Positions 48,401 through 57,984 of a DNA stretch of 64,000 nt are shown here, one piece after another. The first letter of the stretch is position 1. Every line of letters begins with the position of its first letter. Source of the stretch: Mycobacterium sp. HUMS_12744610 (GTDB lineage Bacteria > Actinomycetota > Actinomycetes > Mycobacteriales > Mycobacteriaceae); assembly GCF_041206865.1 (NCBI RefSeq), contig NZ_JBGEDP010000001.1, positions 434,001 through 498,000 on the forward strand, written 5' to 3'. The notes under the pieces are model-generated. The model saw only the letters and a program-made list of their open reading frames with translations, was not told the origin of the DNA and did not search any database. The position numbers were made by a program, and so were the translations under genes.

Positions 48401-49660
48401 TCAGCCGGTGATGCGCCCCGTGCGCGCCAGCGCCGCCAGGTGTACACCGATCCCCACCAGCGGACCGCACATCAGGCCGACCACGGTGCGGGCCGGCAGC
48501 GGCAGCGGCAACAACAGCAGCAGTCCCGACGCCACCGTCGCGACCACCCAGCCCAGCGAATAGGCCCGATGCAGCGCGGCCGCGACCGCGGCGGCGCCCG
48601 TCAGCGTCAGCATCGCGATGGCCACCGCGGCCGCGGTCAGCCAGGCCAGCAGCGCGCCGCTGGCCTGGTACTGCGCCCCGAACCCGATCCGCAGCAGCCA
48701 CGGCCCCACCACACCCGCGGCCAGCACCCCGACGGCGCCGATGCCGCCGATCACCCCCGCCGGCGTGATCAGGGCCCGCAGCCGGTCGTTGCGCTCGTCG
48801 ACGAAATGCGCGATCAGGTTGCCCTGCATGGCGGTCAGCGGCACCAGCAGCGGAGCGCGCGTCAGCGTCACCGCCAGGATGATCACGCCGCCCGGCGCCC
48901 CCAGCTCGGTGCTGGTCAGCTTCAGCAGCACCGGGAAACCCATCACCAGGATCGCGCTGGCGCCGGCCGCGGTGATCGAATGGGCGGCGCCCCGCAGGAA
49001 GGTCGCCGCGCCGCCGGGCGTCATCAGGCGGGCCGCGAGCCGGGTCGCGGGCGAGGCCGCCAGCATGACCAGCCAGGCCACCGCGCCGGCCACGGTGGCC
49101 CACAGGAACCCGACGAGCCCCCAGCCCAGCGTGAACGTGGCCGCGGCGACCGACACCCGGATCGCCGCGTCGGTCACCATCAGCGCCCCGTATTGCGTCC
49201 ACTGGTCGGTGCCCGCCAGCATGCCCAGCAGCGTGGCGTGCAGGCAGAATCCCGCCAGTCCGACGCTGAGCAGCGCGACCGACAACCAGCGCGCGTCCAC
49301 GAACACCCGTGCGCCCCACAACGGCGAGCTGCCGGCGATGACGACCGCCGCGGCGGCCCCGACCAGCGCGGCGACCCGCAATGGGTGCGTGCGCGTACCG
49401 TCGGGGCCGGGCAGCACCTCGAAGTAGCGCGTCGCCCGGACCTCCCGAGTGGTTTCCTGCAGCAATCCGTTGGCCGCGCCGGTGACCAGCCCGAACGCCC
49501 CCCAGAAAACCCCGAACACCGAAAAACCGCCCGGAGCCAGGTCACGGGCGGCCAGATAGATCACCGCGTAGCCGCACAGCGCGGTGAGGGCGGTGGCGGT
49601 GCCCACGCGCGCCATGCTGCCGCGGGCCACCGGACCGCTGGAGGCTCCCACACCGGTCAC
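48401..49660 (-). CDS. Polysaccharide-flippase-like membrane protein (Rv3630-like)
   Basis: A 419-residue protein with about 12 membrane helices and no large soluble domain. The pattern of paired helices with short loops resembles MOP/MATE-type lipid-linked-sugar flippases; no catalytic motif is visible. As first gene of the cluster with ppgS and the DUF2304 protein, it is a plausible candidate to flip polyprenyl-phosphate-GalNAc, which is inference. GTG 49660 is the start; ATG 49615 is an alternative. Confidence 0.85.
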   Translation of the reverse strand: MTGVGASSGPVARGSMARVGTATALTALCGYAVIYLAARDLAPGGFSVFGVFWGAFGLVTGAANGLLQETTREVRATRYFEVLPGPDGTRTHPLRVAALVGAAAAVVIAGSSPLWGARVFVDARWLSVALLSVGLAGFCLHATLLGMLAGTDQWTQYGALMVTDAAIRVSVAAATFTLGWGLVGFLWATVAGAVAWLVMLAASPATRLAARLMTPGGAATFLRGAAHSITAAGASAILVMGFPVLLKLTSTELGAPGGVIILAVTLTRAPLLVPLTAMQGNLIAHFVDERNDRLRALITPAGVIGGIGAVGVLAAGVVGPWLLRIGFGAQYQASGALLAWLTAAAVAIAMLTLTGAAAVAAALHRAYSLGWVVATVASGLLLLLPLPLPARTVVGLMCGPLVGIGVHLAALARTGRITG

Positions 49661-49768
49661 CGGGGCGGCACCCCCGGCCGCCCGACCCGATGCAACGACA
49701 CAGGCTGAAGATAGTGCCCCGACGTCGTTGCGTCGCCACCGACGGGCGCGGCGGCGACCGGGTTTCGC

Positions 49769-49774
49769 TAATGT
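49769..49774 (+). promoter_or_regulatory. -10 element upstream of the TerC-like gene
   Basis: TAATGT fits TANNNT well. A Shine-Dalgarno GGAAGG at 49788-49793 and ATG 49798 follow. No convincing -35 was seen. Confidence 0.45.
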
Positions 49775-49797
49775 GAGCGGCTGTCTGGGAAGGATTC

Positions 49798-50883
49798 ATG
49801 GCCGCGTTGCGCATTTTCGGGGTCTCGCTGTTGCTCACCGCGGTGGCCCTCGCGCTCGGATACGCCCACGGCGGCACCAAGGACCTGTTCCTGCTGCTGG
49901 TGCTGGCGGTGCTCGAGGTCTCGCTGTCCTTCGACAACGCGATCATCAACGCCGCGGTCCTGAAGCGGATGAGCCCGCTGTGGCAGCGGATTTTCCTGAC
50001 TGTCGGGATCCTCATCGCGGTCTTCGGGATGCGGCTGCTGTTCCCGCTGGTCATCGTCTGGGCGAGCGCGGGCATCGACCCGGTCCGCGCGATGGAGCTG
50101 GCGCTGCATCCGCCGCCGCACGGCGCGCTGGTGTTCCCGGACGGCTCACCCAGCTACGAGAAGCTGGTCATCGCCGCGCACCCCCAGATCGCGGCGTTCG
50201 GTGGCACGTTCCTGCTGATGCTGTTCCTGGACTTCGTCTTCTACGACCGGGACATCAAGTGGCTCAAGTGGATCGAGGTGCCCTTCGCCCGCATCGGCCG
50301 GCTGGGTCAGGTGGCGGTGAGCGTGGCGCTGGTCGCGCTGGCGCTCGTCGGCAACGGGCTGACGCACTCCGCCGCCGAGCGTGCGACGGTGCTGACGGCG
50401 GGCTTGCTGGGCCTGGTCACCTACCTGGTGGTCAACGGCCTGAGCCGGGCCTTCCGCCCGGCGGACGTGGAGGCCGTCATCGCCAACGAGCCCCCCGGCG
50501 CGGCCGTCGGCAAGGCCGGCCTGACGCTGTTCCTCTACCTCGAGGTGCTCGACGCCGCCTTCTCGTTCGACGGCGTCACCGGCGCCTTCGCGATCACCTC
50601 GGACCCGATCGTCATCGCGCTGGGTCTGGGACTGGTGGGCTCGATGTTCGTCCGGTCCATCACCATTTTCCTGGTCCGCCAGGAGGCGCTGGACCGCTAC
50701 GTCTATCTCGAGCACGGGGCGCACTGGGCGATCGGCGTGCTGGCCGTGATCATGCTGATCTCGGTCGAGCCGCGGTTCCACATCCCCGAGACGTTCACCG
50801 CGTCGGTCGGGGTGGTCTTCGTGGGGGCGGCGTGGACCTGGAGCGTGCTGCGCAACCGCCGCGTCTCCAGGTCCGCCGCCTGA
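49798..50883 (+). CDS. TerC/DUF475-family integral membrane protein (Rv3629c-like)
   Basis: A 361-residue protein with about nine membrane helices. Two copies of the TerC-type acidic motif are visible: LEVSLSFDNAIINAAVLKRM near residue 41 and EVLDAAFSFDGVTGAFAIT near 249. TerC proteins are linked to metal-ion (manganese) export or metalation of secreted proteins, so metal handling is a reasonable guess. The Shine-Dalgarno GGAAGG supports the start. It converges on ppa. Confidence 0.9.
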   Translation: MAALRIFGVSLLLTAVALALGYAHGGTKDLFLLLVLAVLEVSLSFDNAIINAAVLKRMSPLWQRIFLTVGILIAVFGMRLLFPLVIVWASAGIDPVRAMELALHPPPHGALVFPDGSPSYEKLVIAAHPQIAAFGGTFLLMLFLDFVFYDRDIKWLKWIEVPFARIGRLGQVAVSVALVALALVGNGLTHSAAERATVLTAGLLGLVTYLVVNGLSRAFRPADVEAVIANEPPGAAVGKAGLTLFLYLEVLDAAFSFDGVTGAFAITSDPIVIALGLGLVGSMFVRSITIFLVRQEALDRYVYLEHGAHWAIGVLAVIMLISVEPRFHIPETFTASVGVVFVGAAWTWSVLRNRRVSRSAA

Positions 50884-50898
50884 CCTCCTACCGCGGTG

Positions 50899-51387
50899 TC
50901 AGTGGCCCTGGGCCTTGAACCGCTCGATCGAGCGCTGGATCTCGGCCTCGGCCTCCTCGCGGCCCACCCAGTCGGCAGCCTTGACGAACTTGCCCGGCTC
51001 GAGGTCCTTGTAGTGCACGAAGAAGTGCTTGATCACCTCGAGCTCGAACTCCGGAACGTCGCCGACGTCCTGGACGTGGTCCCAGCGGTGGTCGCCGGCC
51101 GGCACGCACAGAACCTTGTCGTCGCCGCCCTTCTCGTCGGTCATCTTGAACATTGCGACCGGACGCGCCTCCACGATCACGCCCGGGTAGACCGACTGCG
51201 GCAGTAGCACCATCGCGTCGAGCGGGTCGCCGTCCTCGCCGAGGGTGTCCTCGATGTATCCGTAGTCGGTCGGGTAGGCCATCGAGGTGTACAGGTAGCG
51301 GTCCAGCCGCACCCGCCCGGTCTCGTGGTCGATCTCGTATTTGTTGCGCTGGCCTTTGAGAATCTCGATGGTCACGTCGAATTCCAC
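50899..51387 (-). CDS. ppa: Inorganic pyrophosphatase
   Basis: Family I soluble pyrophosphatase, 162 residues, which drives biosynthesis by hydrolysing PPi. The metal-binding signature [11 protein letters not shown] and the residues [20 protein letters not shown] and [13 protein letters not shown] are all present. GTG at 51387 ([10 protein letters not shown]) gives the length seen in M. tuberculosis; the frame continues upstream but has no homology there. It is divergent from the carboxypeptidase gene. Confidence 0.97.
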   Translation of the reverse strand: MEFDVTIEILKGQRNKYEIDHETGRVRLDRYLYTSMAYPTDYGYIEDTLGEDGDPLDAMVLLPQSVYPGVIVEARPVAMFKMTDEKGGDDKVLCVPAGDHRWDHVQDVGDVPEFELEVIKHFFVHYKDLEPGKFVKAADWVGREEAEAEIQRSIERFKAQGH

Positions 51388-51489
51388 CGTGTTGGCTCCT
51401 TCATCTGGTTCCGCCCTGTCGGGCGTCCACCCTATTCGATGCATCCTGTGAGGAGTTCGGCACAATGGGGTCAGACAGTCAGGAGAGTG

Positions 51490-52878
51490 ATGGGTCCTAC
51501 TCGCTGGCAAAAATCAACCCGGATTCTGTTCGGGTTGGCCGTGCTGGTGTTCGTGGCCGCCGTGATCGGCACAGCAACGTTTCTCACCATGGGCGGGCAC
51601 CGAGCCAGCGGCGCGCGGCCCACCGTGCCGCCGCCGCGCCCGCCGGCGGTGAAGCCGGGGCTGGTCCCGGTCAGCGACACCGCCGAGGTGCCCGGCGCCG
51701 CGGGGCTGGCGGCGGCGTTGGGGGCCGCGGCGGCCGACCCGAACCTCGGCAGGCTCGGCGGCCGGGTCACCGACGCCATGACGGGCATGGAGCTCTGGCA
51801 GGTGGCCGACGACCTGCCGCTGGTGCCCGCCTCGACGAACAAGATCCTGACCGCGGCCGCGGCGCTGCTGACGCTGGACCGGCAGGCCCGGATCAGCACC
51901 CGGGTGGTGGCCGGCAGCCAGAACGCCCAGGGGCCGATCGTGCTGGTAGGCGCCGGGGATCCGGCGCTGTCCGCGGCGCCGCCCGGCGTGGAGACCTGGT
52001 ACAAGGATTCGGCGCGCATCAGTGACCTGGTCGATCAGGTCCGGCGCAGTGGCGTGACACCGACCGCGGTGCAGGTCGACACCTCGGCCTTCAGCGGCCC
52101 GACGCTGGCTCAGGGCTGGGATCCGGCCGACGTCGACAACGGTGACATCGCCCCGATCGAGTCGGTGATGATCGACGCCGGGCGCATCCAGCCCACCACG
52201 GTGAACTCGAGGCGGTCGCACACCCCGGCGCTGGACGCCGGGCGGGAACTGGCCAAGGCCCTGGGTCTGGACCCAGCCGCCGTGAAGATCGCCACGGCAC
52301 CCTCGGGGGCGCGGCAGCTGGCGGTCGTGCAGTCGGCGCCGCTGATCGAGCGACTGTCGCAGATGATGGAGCACTCCGACAACGTCCTGGCCGAATGCAT
52401 CGCCCGCGAGGTGGCGGCCGCCATCAACCGGCCCCGCAGCTTCGCCGGCGCCGTCGATGCGGTGACCAACCGGCTCGGTGCCGCCCACGTCGATACGGCG
52501 GGTGTCACGCTGCTGGATTCCAGTGGGCTCTCGGTCGACGACCGCCTGACCGCCAAGACGCTGGACGGCACGGTGCAGGCGGCCGCGGGGCCGGACCAAC
52601 CCGGGCTGCGGGCGCTGCTGGATCTGCTGCCGGTCGCGGCTGGCAGCGGGACGCTGGGCGACCGTTTTCTGGACTCGGCGAGCAACCAGGGCCCCGCCGG
52701 CTGGCTGCGCGCCAAGACCGGCTCCCTGACCGCCGTCAACGCGCTGGCCGGGGTGGTCACCGATCGCAGCGGACGGGTCCTGACCTTCGCGTTCCTCTCC
52801 AACGACGCGGGCCCGAACGGCCGTAACGCGATGGACGCGCTGGCGGCCAAGCTGTGGTTCTGCGGATGCGCGACGTGA
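51490..52878 (+). CDS. DacB-like D-alanyl-D-alanine carboxypeptidase (Rv3627c-like)
   Basis: Peptidase S13/PBP4-type enzyme of 462 residues that trims peptidoglycan peptides. One N-terminal membrane helix ([17 protein letters not shown]) anchors an external domain. The active-site motifs are STNK (Ser115, Lys118), HSDN (SxN) and RAKTGSLT (KTG). A proline-rich linker ([14 protein letters not shown]) follows the helix. ATG 51490 has AGGAGA seven bases upstream. The end overlaps the next gene. Confidence 0.93.
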   Translation: MGPTRWQKSTRILFGLAVLVFVAAVIGTATFLTMGGHRASGARPTVPPPRPPAVKPGLVPVSDTAEVPGAAGLAAALGAAAADPNLGRLGGRVTDAMTGMELWQVADDLPLVPASTNKILTAAAALLTLDRQARISTRVVAGSQNAQGPIVLVGAGDPALSAAPPGVETWYKDSARISDLVDQVRRSGVTPTAVQVDTSAFSGPTLAQGWDPADVDNGDIAPIESVMIDAGRIQPTTVNSRRSHTPALDAGRELAKALGLDPAAVKIATAPSGARQLAVVQSAPLIERLSQMMEHSDNVLAECIAREVAAAINRPRSFAGAVDAVTNRLGAAHVDTAGVTLLDSSGLSVDDRLTAKTLDGTVQAAAGPDQPGLRALLDLLPVAAGSGTLGDRFLDSASNQGPAGWLRAKTGSLTAVNALAGVVTDRSGRVLTFAFLSNDAGPNGRNAMDALAAKLWFCGCAT

Positions 52879-53918
52879 CCGCGGCGCCCGACCTGACGCT
52901 CGGCACCGCCGTCGACTGGGGCTTCGCGGCCACCGTCGGGCAGCGGCTGGCCCGGCCGGGCCCGCCGTTCAGCGACTACACCCGCCACCAGGTGATCGAC
53001 GAGCTGACCGGCGCGGCCGCCACGGCCGAACCGCCGGTGCGCGACATTACGGGCCTGGCCACCAACGGGTCGGTGCCGGCGGCCCGCGTCGTCGACCGCC
53101 CGGAGTGGGTGCGGGCCGCGGCCGAGTCGATGCGGGCGATGACCAACGGGACGGAAAAGCCCCGCGGCTTCCTCACCGGCCGCGTTACCGGCGCGCAGAC
53201 GGGCGCTGTGCTGGCGTTCGTCTCCTCCGGGATCCTCGGGCAGTACGACCCGTTCGCGGCCGCCAAACAGGGCTGTCTGCTGCTGGTCTATCCGAACGTC
53301 ATCGCCGTCGAGCGGCAACTGCGGATCGATCCGTCGGACTTCCGGCTGTGGGTGTGCCTGCACGAGGTGACCCACCGCGTGCAGTTCACGGCCAACCCGT
53401 GGCTGGCGGACTACATGTCGGAGGCGCTGGGGCTGCTGACCCAGGGCGCCGGCGACGACATCGGGCAGGTCGTCGCCCGGCTGGCCGACTACGTCCGCAG
53501 CCGCGGTGCGGGGGTCGACGCCGGGTCGTCGGGAATCCTGGGCCTGGTGCGCGCCGTGCAATCCGAGCCGCAGCGCGAAGCCCTGGACCGGTTGCTGGTG
53601 CTGGGAACGCTGCTGGAGGGGCATGCCGACCATGTGATGGACGCCGTCGGGCCGATGGTGATCCCGTCGGTGGCCACCATCCGCCGCCGGTTCGACGAGC
53701 GGCGCCACCGCAGGCAGCCGCCGTTGCAGCGGGTGCTGCGCGCCCTGCTCGGGCTCGACGCCAAGCTCAGCCAGTACACCCGCGGCAAGGCGTTCGTGGA
53801 CCATGTGGTCGGGCAGGTCGGAATGCAGCGGTTCAACACCGTGTGGTCGGGGCCCGACACGCTGCCGTTGCCGGCCGAGATCGACGAACCCCGGCGATGG
53901 ATCGACAGGGTCCTGTAG
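52866..53918 (+). CDS. Zincin-like protein (Rv3626c-like, DUF2342)
   Basis: A 350-residue protein of the DUF2342 / 'F420 biosynthesis associated' zincin group. A metalloprotease-type HEVTH motif (His166, Glu167, His170) occurs in LWVCLHEVTHRVQF, and a downstream Glu in LLEGHADHVMD may be the third ligand. No signal peptide is seen. ATG 52866 gives the exact M. tuberculosis length and overlaps the carboxypeptidase by 13 bases. Its 3' end overlaps tilS by 22 bases. Real proteolytic activity is unproven for this family. Confidence 0.88.
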   Translation: MRDVTAAPDLTLGTAVDWGFAATVGQRLARPGPPFSDYTRHQVIDELTGAAATAEPPVRDITGLATNGSVPAARVVDRPEWVRAAAESMRAMTNGTEKPRGFLTGRVTGAQTGAVLAFVSSGILGQYDPFAAAKQGCLLLVYPNVIAVERQLRIDPSDFRLWVCLHEVTHRVQFTANPWLADYMSEALGLLTQGAGDDIGQVVARLADYVRSRGAGVDAGSSGILGLVRAVQSEPQREALDRLLVLGTLLEGHADHVMDAVGPMVIPSVATIRRRFDERRHRRQPPLQRVLRALLGLDAKLSQYTRGKAFVDHVVGQVGMQRFNTVWSGPDTLPLPAEIDEPRRWIDRVL

Positions 53919-54857
53919 GGCGGCTGCGTGCGGCCGTCGAGGGTTTCGCCGCCACCTACCTGCCCACCGGGGCGCGATGGTGTGTGGCGGTCTCGGGCGG
54001 CCCGGACTCGCTCGCACTCACCGCGGCCGCGGCCCAGCTGCGACCCACCACAGCGCTGATCGTGGATCACGGCCTGCAGCCCGGCTCGGCGGCCGTCGCG
54101 GAAACCGCCCGCGTACAAGCGGTCGCGCTGGGATGCGTCGACGCACAGGTGCTTCGCGTGCACGTCGGCACCGATGGCGGTCCCGAGGCCGCCGCCCGCG
54201 CCGCGCGCTACGCAGCGCTGGACAGCCACCGCGACGGCCCCGTGCTGCTGGGGCACACGCTCGACGACCAGGCCGAGACGGTCCTGCTGGGGCTGGGGCG
54301 CGGCTCCGGGGGGCGTTCGCTCGCCGGGATGCGCCCGCACGATCCTCCGTGGTGCCGGCCGTTGCTGGGAGTGCGCCGCAGCCTGACGCACGCCGCGTGC
54401 CGCGAACTGGGGCTGACGGCTTGGCGGGACCCGCACAACGCCGACCGCCGTTTCACCCGGACCCGGATCCGCCTGGAGGTGCTGCCACTGCTCGAGGACG
54501 TGTTGGGCGGGGGGGTGGCCGAGGCGCTGGCCCGCACCGCGACGGCGCTGCGCGAGGACACCGAGTTGATCGACTCGCTCGCCGCCGAGGCGATGCCCGG
54601 CGCGAACGGGCACGGGGCTGCGGGCGGGGACGCTGGCCGCGCTGCCCGATCCCGTCCGGCGCCGGGTGATCCGTTCCTGGCTGCTGGCCGGCGGCGCGAC
54701 CGGCTTGACGGACAAGCAGATTCGCGGCGTCGACACGCTGGTCACCGCGTGGCGCGGGCAGGGCGGAGTGGCCGTCGGATCCTCCCTGCGCGGTGAGCGG
54801 CTGATCGCGGGCCGGCGCGACGGTGTCCTGACGATGTGGCACGAGCCGGTCCGGTAA
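53897..54857 (+). pseudogene. tilS: tRNA(Ile)-lysidine synthase TilS with C-terminal frameshift
   Basis: TilS converts the wobble C of tRNA-Ile(CAU) to lysidine, normally essential. ATG 53897 starts MDRQGPVGRLRAA. The PP-loop SGGPDS is at 33-38, and GHTLDDQAETVLLGLGRG follows. At about 54605-54630 (a G-rich run after PGANGHG) the frame changes. The conserved tail LAALPDPVRRRVIRSWLLA to TMWHEPVR is one frame over, ending 54857, while the unshifted frame runs to 54796 with unrelated residues. The N-terminal catalytic domain is intact. Either a base error or a dispensable-tail truncation. Confidence 0.85.
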
Positions 54858-54907
54858 CCGCAATATCCGAACCGCCGTTGGTTATTGGCGCGCCGGCATG
54901 GCACGCT

Positions 54908-55517
54908 GTGCTCGTGGCGCAGATCTCCTCGGCGATCACCCCCGCGCAGCCAACGGAGCTCTACCCGGGGGATATCAAGTCTGTGCTGCTCACGGCTGAG
55001 CAGATTCAGGCGCGGGTCGCCGAACTCGGCGACGAAATCGGCGCCCGCTACCGCGACCTGGTGGCCGAGTCCGGCCAGGACCTGTTGCTGATCACCGTGC
55101 TCAGGCGCTGTGATGTTCGTCACCGACCTGGCGCGCGCCATCCCCGTGCCGACCCAGTTCGAGTTCATGGCGGTCAGCTCCTACGGGTCCTCGACGTCGT
55201 CGTCGGGTGTGGTGCGGATCATGAAGGACCTGGACCGCGACATCCAGGGGCGCGACGTGCTGATCGTCGAGGACGTCGTCGACTCCGGACTCACGTTGTC
55301 GTGGCTGCTGCGCAACCTGAGCAGCCGGCACCCGCGGTCGCTGCGGGTGTGCACGCTGCTCCGCAAGCCCGATGCGCGGGGCGCCAACGTCGACATCGCC
55401 TATGTCGGTTTCGACATCCCCAACGAGTTCGTCGTGGGCTATGGCCTGGATTACGACGAGCGCTACCGCGACCTGTCGTACATCGGCATGCTGGACCCCA
55501 GGGTCTACCAGCAGTAG
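54908..55517 (+). pseudogene. hpt: Hypoxanthine phosphoribosyltransferase Hpt, frameshifted
   Basis: Purine-salvage enzyme. GTG 54908 gives the N-terminal part through [14 protein letters not shown] and [10 protein letters not shown]. At about 55102 the expected LKGAVMFV codons are two bases short, and the remainder ([18 protein letters not shown], the PRPP loop [31 protein letters not shown]) follows in the next frame to 55517. The break removes the Lys-Gly of the PPi-binding loop. All catalytic blocks otherwise match mycobacterial Hpt, so an assembly error is possible. Confidence 0.88.
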
Positions 55518-55524
55518 CACCGAC

Positions 55525-56258
55525 TCAGTCCAGCCCCCACACCGCGGTCACCGAGAAGCTCACCGTCTGCCGGCCGGGTTCAGCGGGACGGCGGCCACGC
55601 CGCGTTGTGGCGCCGGCGCCTTGGGCGGCCCCGATCCGGCCACTTCGGAGATGGACAGCACCTTGCCCAGCCGGAGGCCGGACAGTTGCGCGTATTGGCC
55701 GGCCCTGTTCTTGGCGTCGTCGAACGCCCGCGCCCGCGCATCCTTGACGAGCTGGGAGTCGTCCGAGATCGAATAGCTCACCGAGTTGATGCGGGTCGCA
55801 TCACCGCCGGCGCCGACGATGAGCGCCAGTACCCGCGACGCGGCGTCGGGTGGATGGATCTTGACCTCGATGGCGTTGGCGGCGCGGTAGCCGGCGATGG
55901 TGGCGGTGCCGCCGGGCGGGGCAGTACCGTATTGCGGCTGCAGGGTGACGTCGGTGGTGTTGATGTCCTTGCGATCGATCCCGGCGCCGGTGAGCGCGCC
56001 GAGGACCGCTTGCTGGCGGTCGTTGGTCTGGTCCATGGCCGCGGTGACGTCGGGTGCGGTGAATTCAATGCCGACCTCGGCGGCCAACGTGTCCGGGACG
56101 CCCTCGACGTGCCCCGAACCGACGACGGTCACCTGGCGCGGGTTCGCCCCCGGCTGGGCTGGGTCGTGGTCACAGGCCGACACCGTGGCGATGGCCGCGC
56201 CCGCGGCGGTGGCCACGAGCGAGCGGCGGACGAAGCCCGGAATGCTGGGTTGCGGCAT
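55525..56258 (-). pseudogene. lpqG: LpqG lipoprotein (SIMPL domain) with frameshifted end
   Basis: Exported lipoprotein of the SIMPL/DUF541 family, function unknown. ATG 56258 begins MPQPSIPGFVRRSL, and the lipobox TVSAC ends the signal peptide. Typical SIMPL features are VTVVGSGHVEGVPD and [20 protein letters not shown]. The frame stops at 55560 after LNPAGRR, but in the next frame the expected tail [14 protein letters not shown] continues to a stop at 55525. A single missing base near 55570 explains this. Loss of only the last strand may be tolerated. Confidence 0.85.
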
Positions 56259-56560
56259 GCGGTGCACCTTAGCGCCTCGACCCGCCCGGATGTTGCCAGC
56301 AAAGCATAGTTTCTCTATGGGCAACCACGAGAAAGTTCATGCCAAACTCTAATCATATTTTTTTGCAGCATATTTCATGCCATACGCATAGACTGCAGCA
56401 CAGCCCCCCAGCTAAATGAACAATTGTCGGCTCCGTGGTGAACATAGCCCGCGAAGGCTGTAGTGCGGCGACATCGCGCGCTTAACATGTCCGAAGCTCT
56501 GCGGCAGTGGCCGACTGGCCGCTGAAATGCATTGGATATCACCACCTTTGAGGAGAAGAC
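56259..56560. promoter_or_regulatory. AT-rich lpqG/PE divergent region
   Basis: A 302-base gap. Between 56340 and 56430 it is notably A+T-rich for this genome (a run of seven T at 56358-56364). A -10-like TAGACT lies at 56389-56394, which would give the PE mRNA a leader of about 165 bases. AGGAG at 56549-56553 is the Shine-Dalgarno for the PE gene. AT-rich stretches beside PE/PPE genes are typical Lsr2 targets; that is inference. Confidence 0.45.
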
Positions 56561-56860
56561 ATGTCAAATGTGATCGCACGTACGGAGATACTGGCGGCCA
56601 CCGCCGGGAAATTGCATTCCATCAATGCGGCGCTGCAGGCCGGGACCGCGGCGGCAGTCGCACCGACGACCGGCGTCGTTCCGGCCGCCGCCGACGTGGT
56701 GTCCTTCCTCACGGCCGCACAGTTCGCTTCGCACGCAAAGCTTTACCAGGAAATCAATGCTCATGCCGCAGTGGCCCGGGAGCAGTTGGCGACCATGCTG
56801 GCCATCAGCACCGGTTCCTATGCGGCCACCGAAGACGCCAACACCGCCTTGGTCGGATAG
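56561..56860 (+). CDS. PE-family protein (PE32-like)
   Basis: A 99-residue protein consisting only of a PE domain: two helices around the turn AAVAPTTGVVPAAADVVS, with YQEINAHAAVAREQLATML at the end. PE proteins pair with a PPE partner, encoded 14 bases downstream, and are exported by ESX systems; the YxxxE-like signal YQEIN is visible. It has a clear Shine-Dalgarno. In M. tuberculosis the equivalent pair is followed by esxW/esxV, absent here. Confidence 0.9.
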   Translation: MSNVIARTEILAATAGKLHSINAALQAGTAAAVAPTTGVVPAAADVVSFLTAAQFASHAKLYQEINAHAAVAREQLATMLAISTGSYAATEDANTALVG

Positions 56861-56874
56861 GAGCGGGCGCAGAC

Positions 56875-57972
56875 ATGCTGGACTTCGCGTAGTTGCCCCC
56901 GGAGATCAACTCCGCGCTGAAGTACTCCGGTACCGGCTCGGGGCCGATGCTCGCCGCCGCGGCGGCCTGGCAGGGACTGGCCACCGAGCTGCACACCACC
57001 GCGTTCTCCTGCGGCTCGGCGGCGGTGGCCGCCTACGAGGCGGCCTTCGCCGCCACGGTGCCGCCGCCGGCGATCGCCGCCAACCGGGCCCTGCTGGCGG
57101 CGTTGCTGGCGACGAACTTCCTCGGCCAGAACACCGCGGCGATCGCGGCCACCGAGGCGTCGTACGCCGAGATATGGGCCCAGGACGCGGCCGCGATGTA
57201 CGGCTACGCGGGTGCATCGGCGGCGGCGTCGCAGCTGGCGCCGTTCACCGTCGCGGCGAGCGCCGTGGATCCGGCGGGTCTGGCCGGCCAGGCCGCCGCG
57301 GTCGCGCAGGCGCTGAACGGGGTGGTCGAGACACAGGCGATGGCGCAGATCCCCAGGGCGCTCTCCGCGCTCGCGGGGATCACCAACGAACCGCCGTGGC
57401 TGAGCAACCCCGCGGCCGCGCTCGGCCTGACCGGGCACCTGTGGAACGAGAACGGTGACGGGATCGTCTTCGGCGGGATGGTCGGCGACGTGGTCCAGGG
57501 CGTGACCGGGTCTGCGGAGGTGGACGCCGGGATCTTCATGGACACGTTCAACAAGTGGGTGAGCCCGGCGCGGCTTGCGGTCACCCAGTTCAAGGACTAC
57601 GTCGGCCTGGCGCACGACCTGCCGAAGTTCGCTCAAGACAGCGTCAAGGCCGTGGCCGGGGCCGCCACGCAAGCGCCTGCCGCGCTTCCGGGCGCGGCTC
57701 TGGGCGGCATTGCGGGAGCCGTCGGCAAGGCGGCCTCGGTCGGCGGCCTGTCGGTGCCGAGTTCGTGGGCCGGTGCGGCACCGACGGCCACGCCGGTTAC
57801 CTTGGCCCTCAACGTCTTCGGGGCTGCCGCGAGCGCCGAGCCCGCCACCCAGGCGGTGGGCGGGCTGCCACTGATGGGCGGCGGCGCCGGGCGCGGTTTG
57901 TCAGGGCATTTCCTGGCTCCCCGATACGGATTCAAGCCGACGGTCATGCCGCAGCCCCCGGCCGGCGGGTGA
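56875..57972 (+). pseudogene. PPE-family protein (PPE65-like) with amber codon 6
   Basis: ATG 56875 reads MLDFA and then TAG (56890-56892) where the PPE consensus has Gln (MLDFAQLPPEI). The remaining 359 residues are intact: [32 protein letters not shown], a central hydrophobic stretch and the C-terminal [24 protein letters not shown] immediately after the stop (56893) could allow restart and give a near-complete protein. The single C-to-T change otherwise silences the gene. It forms a pair with the upstream PE gene. Confidence 0.9.
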
Positions 57973-57984
57973 TGGGACCGTTCC

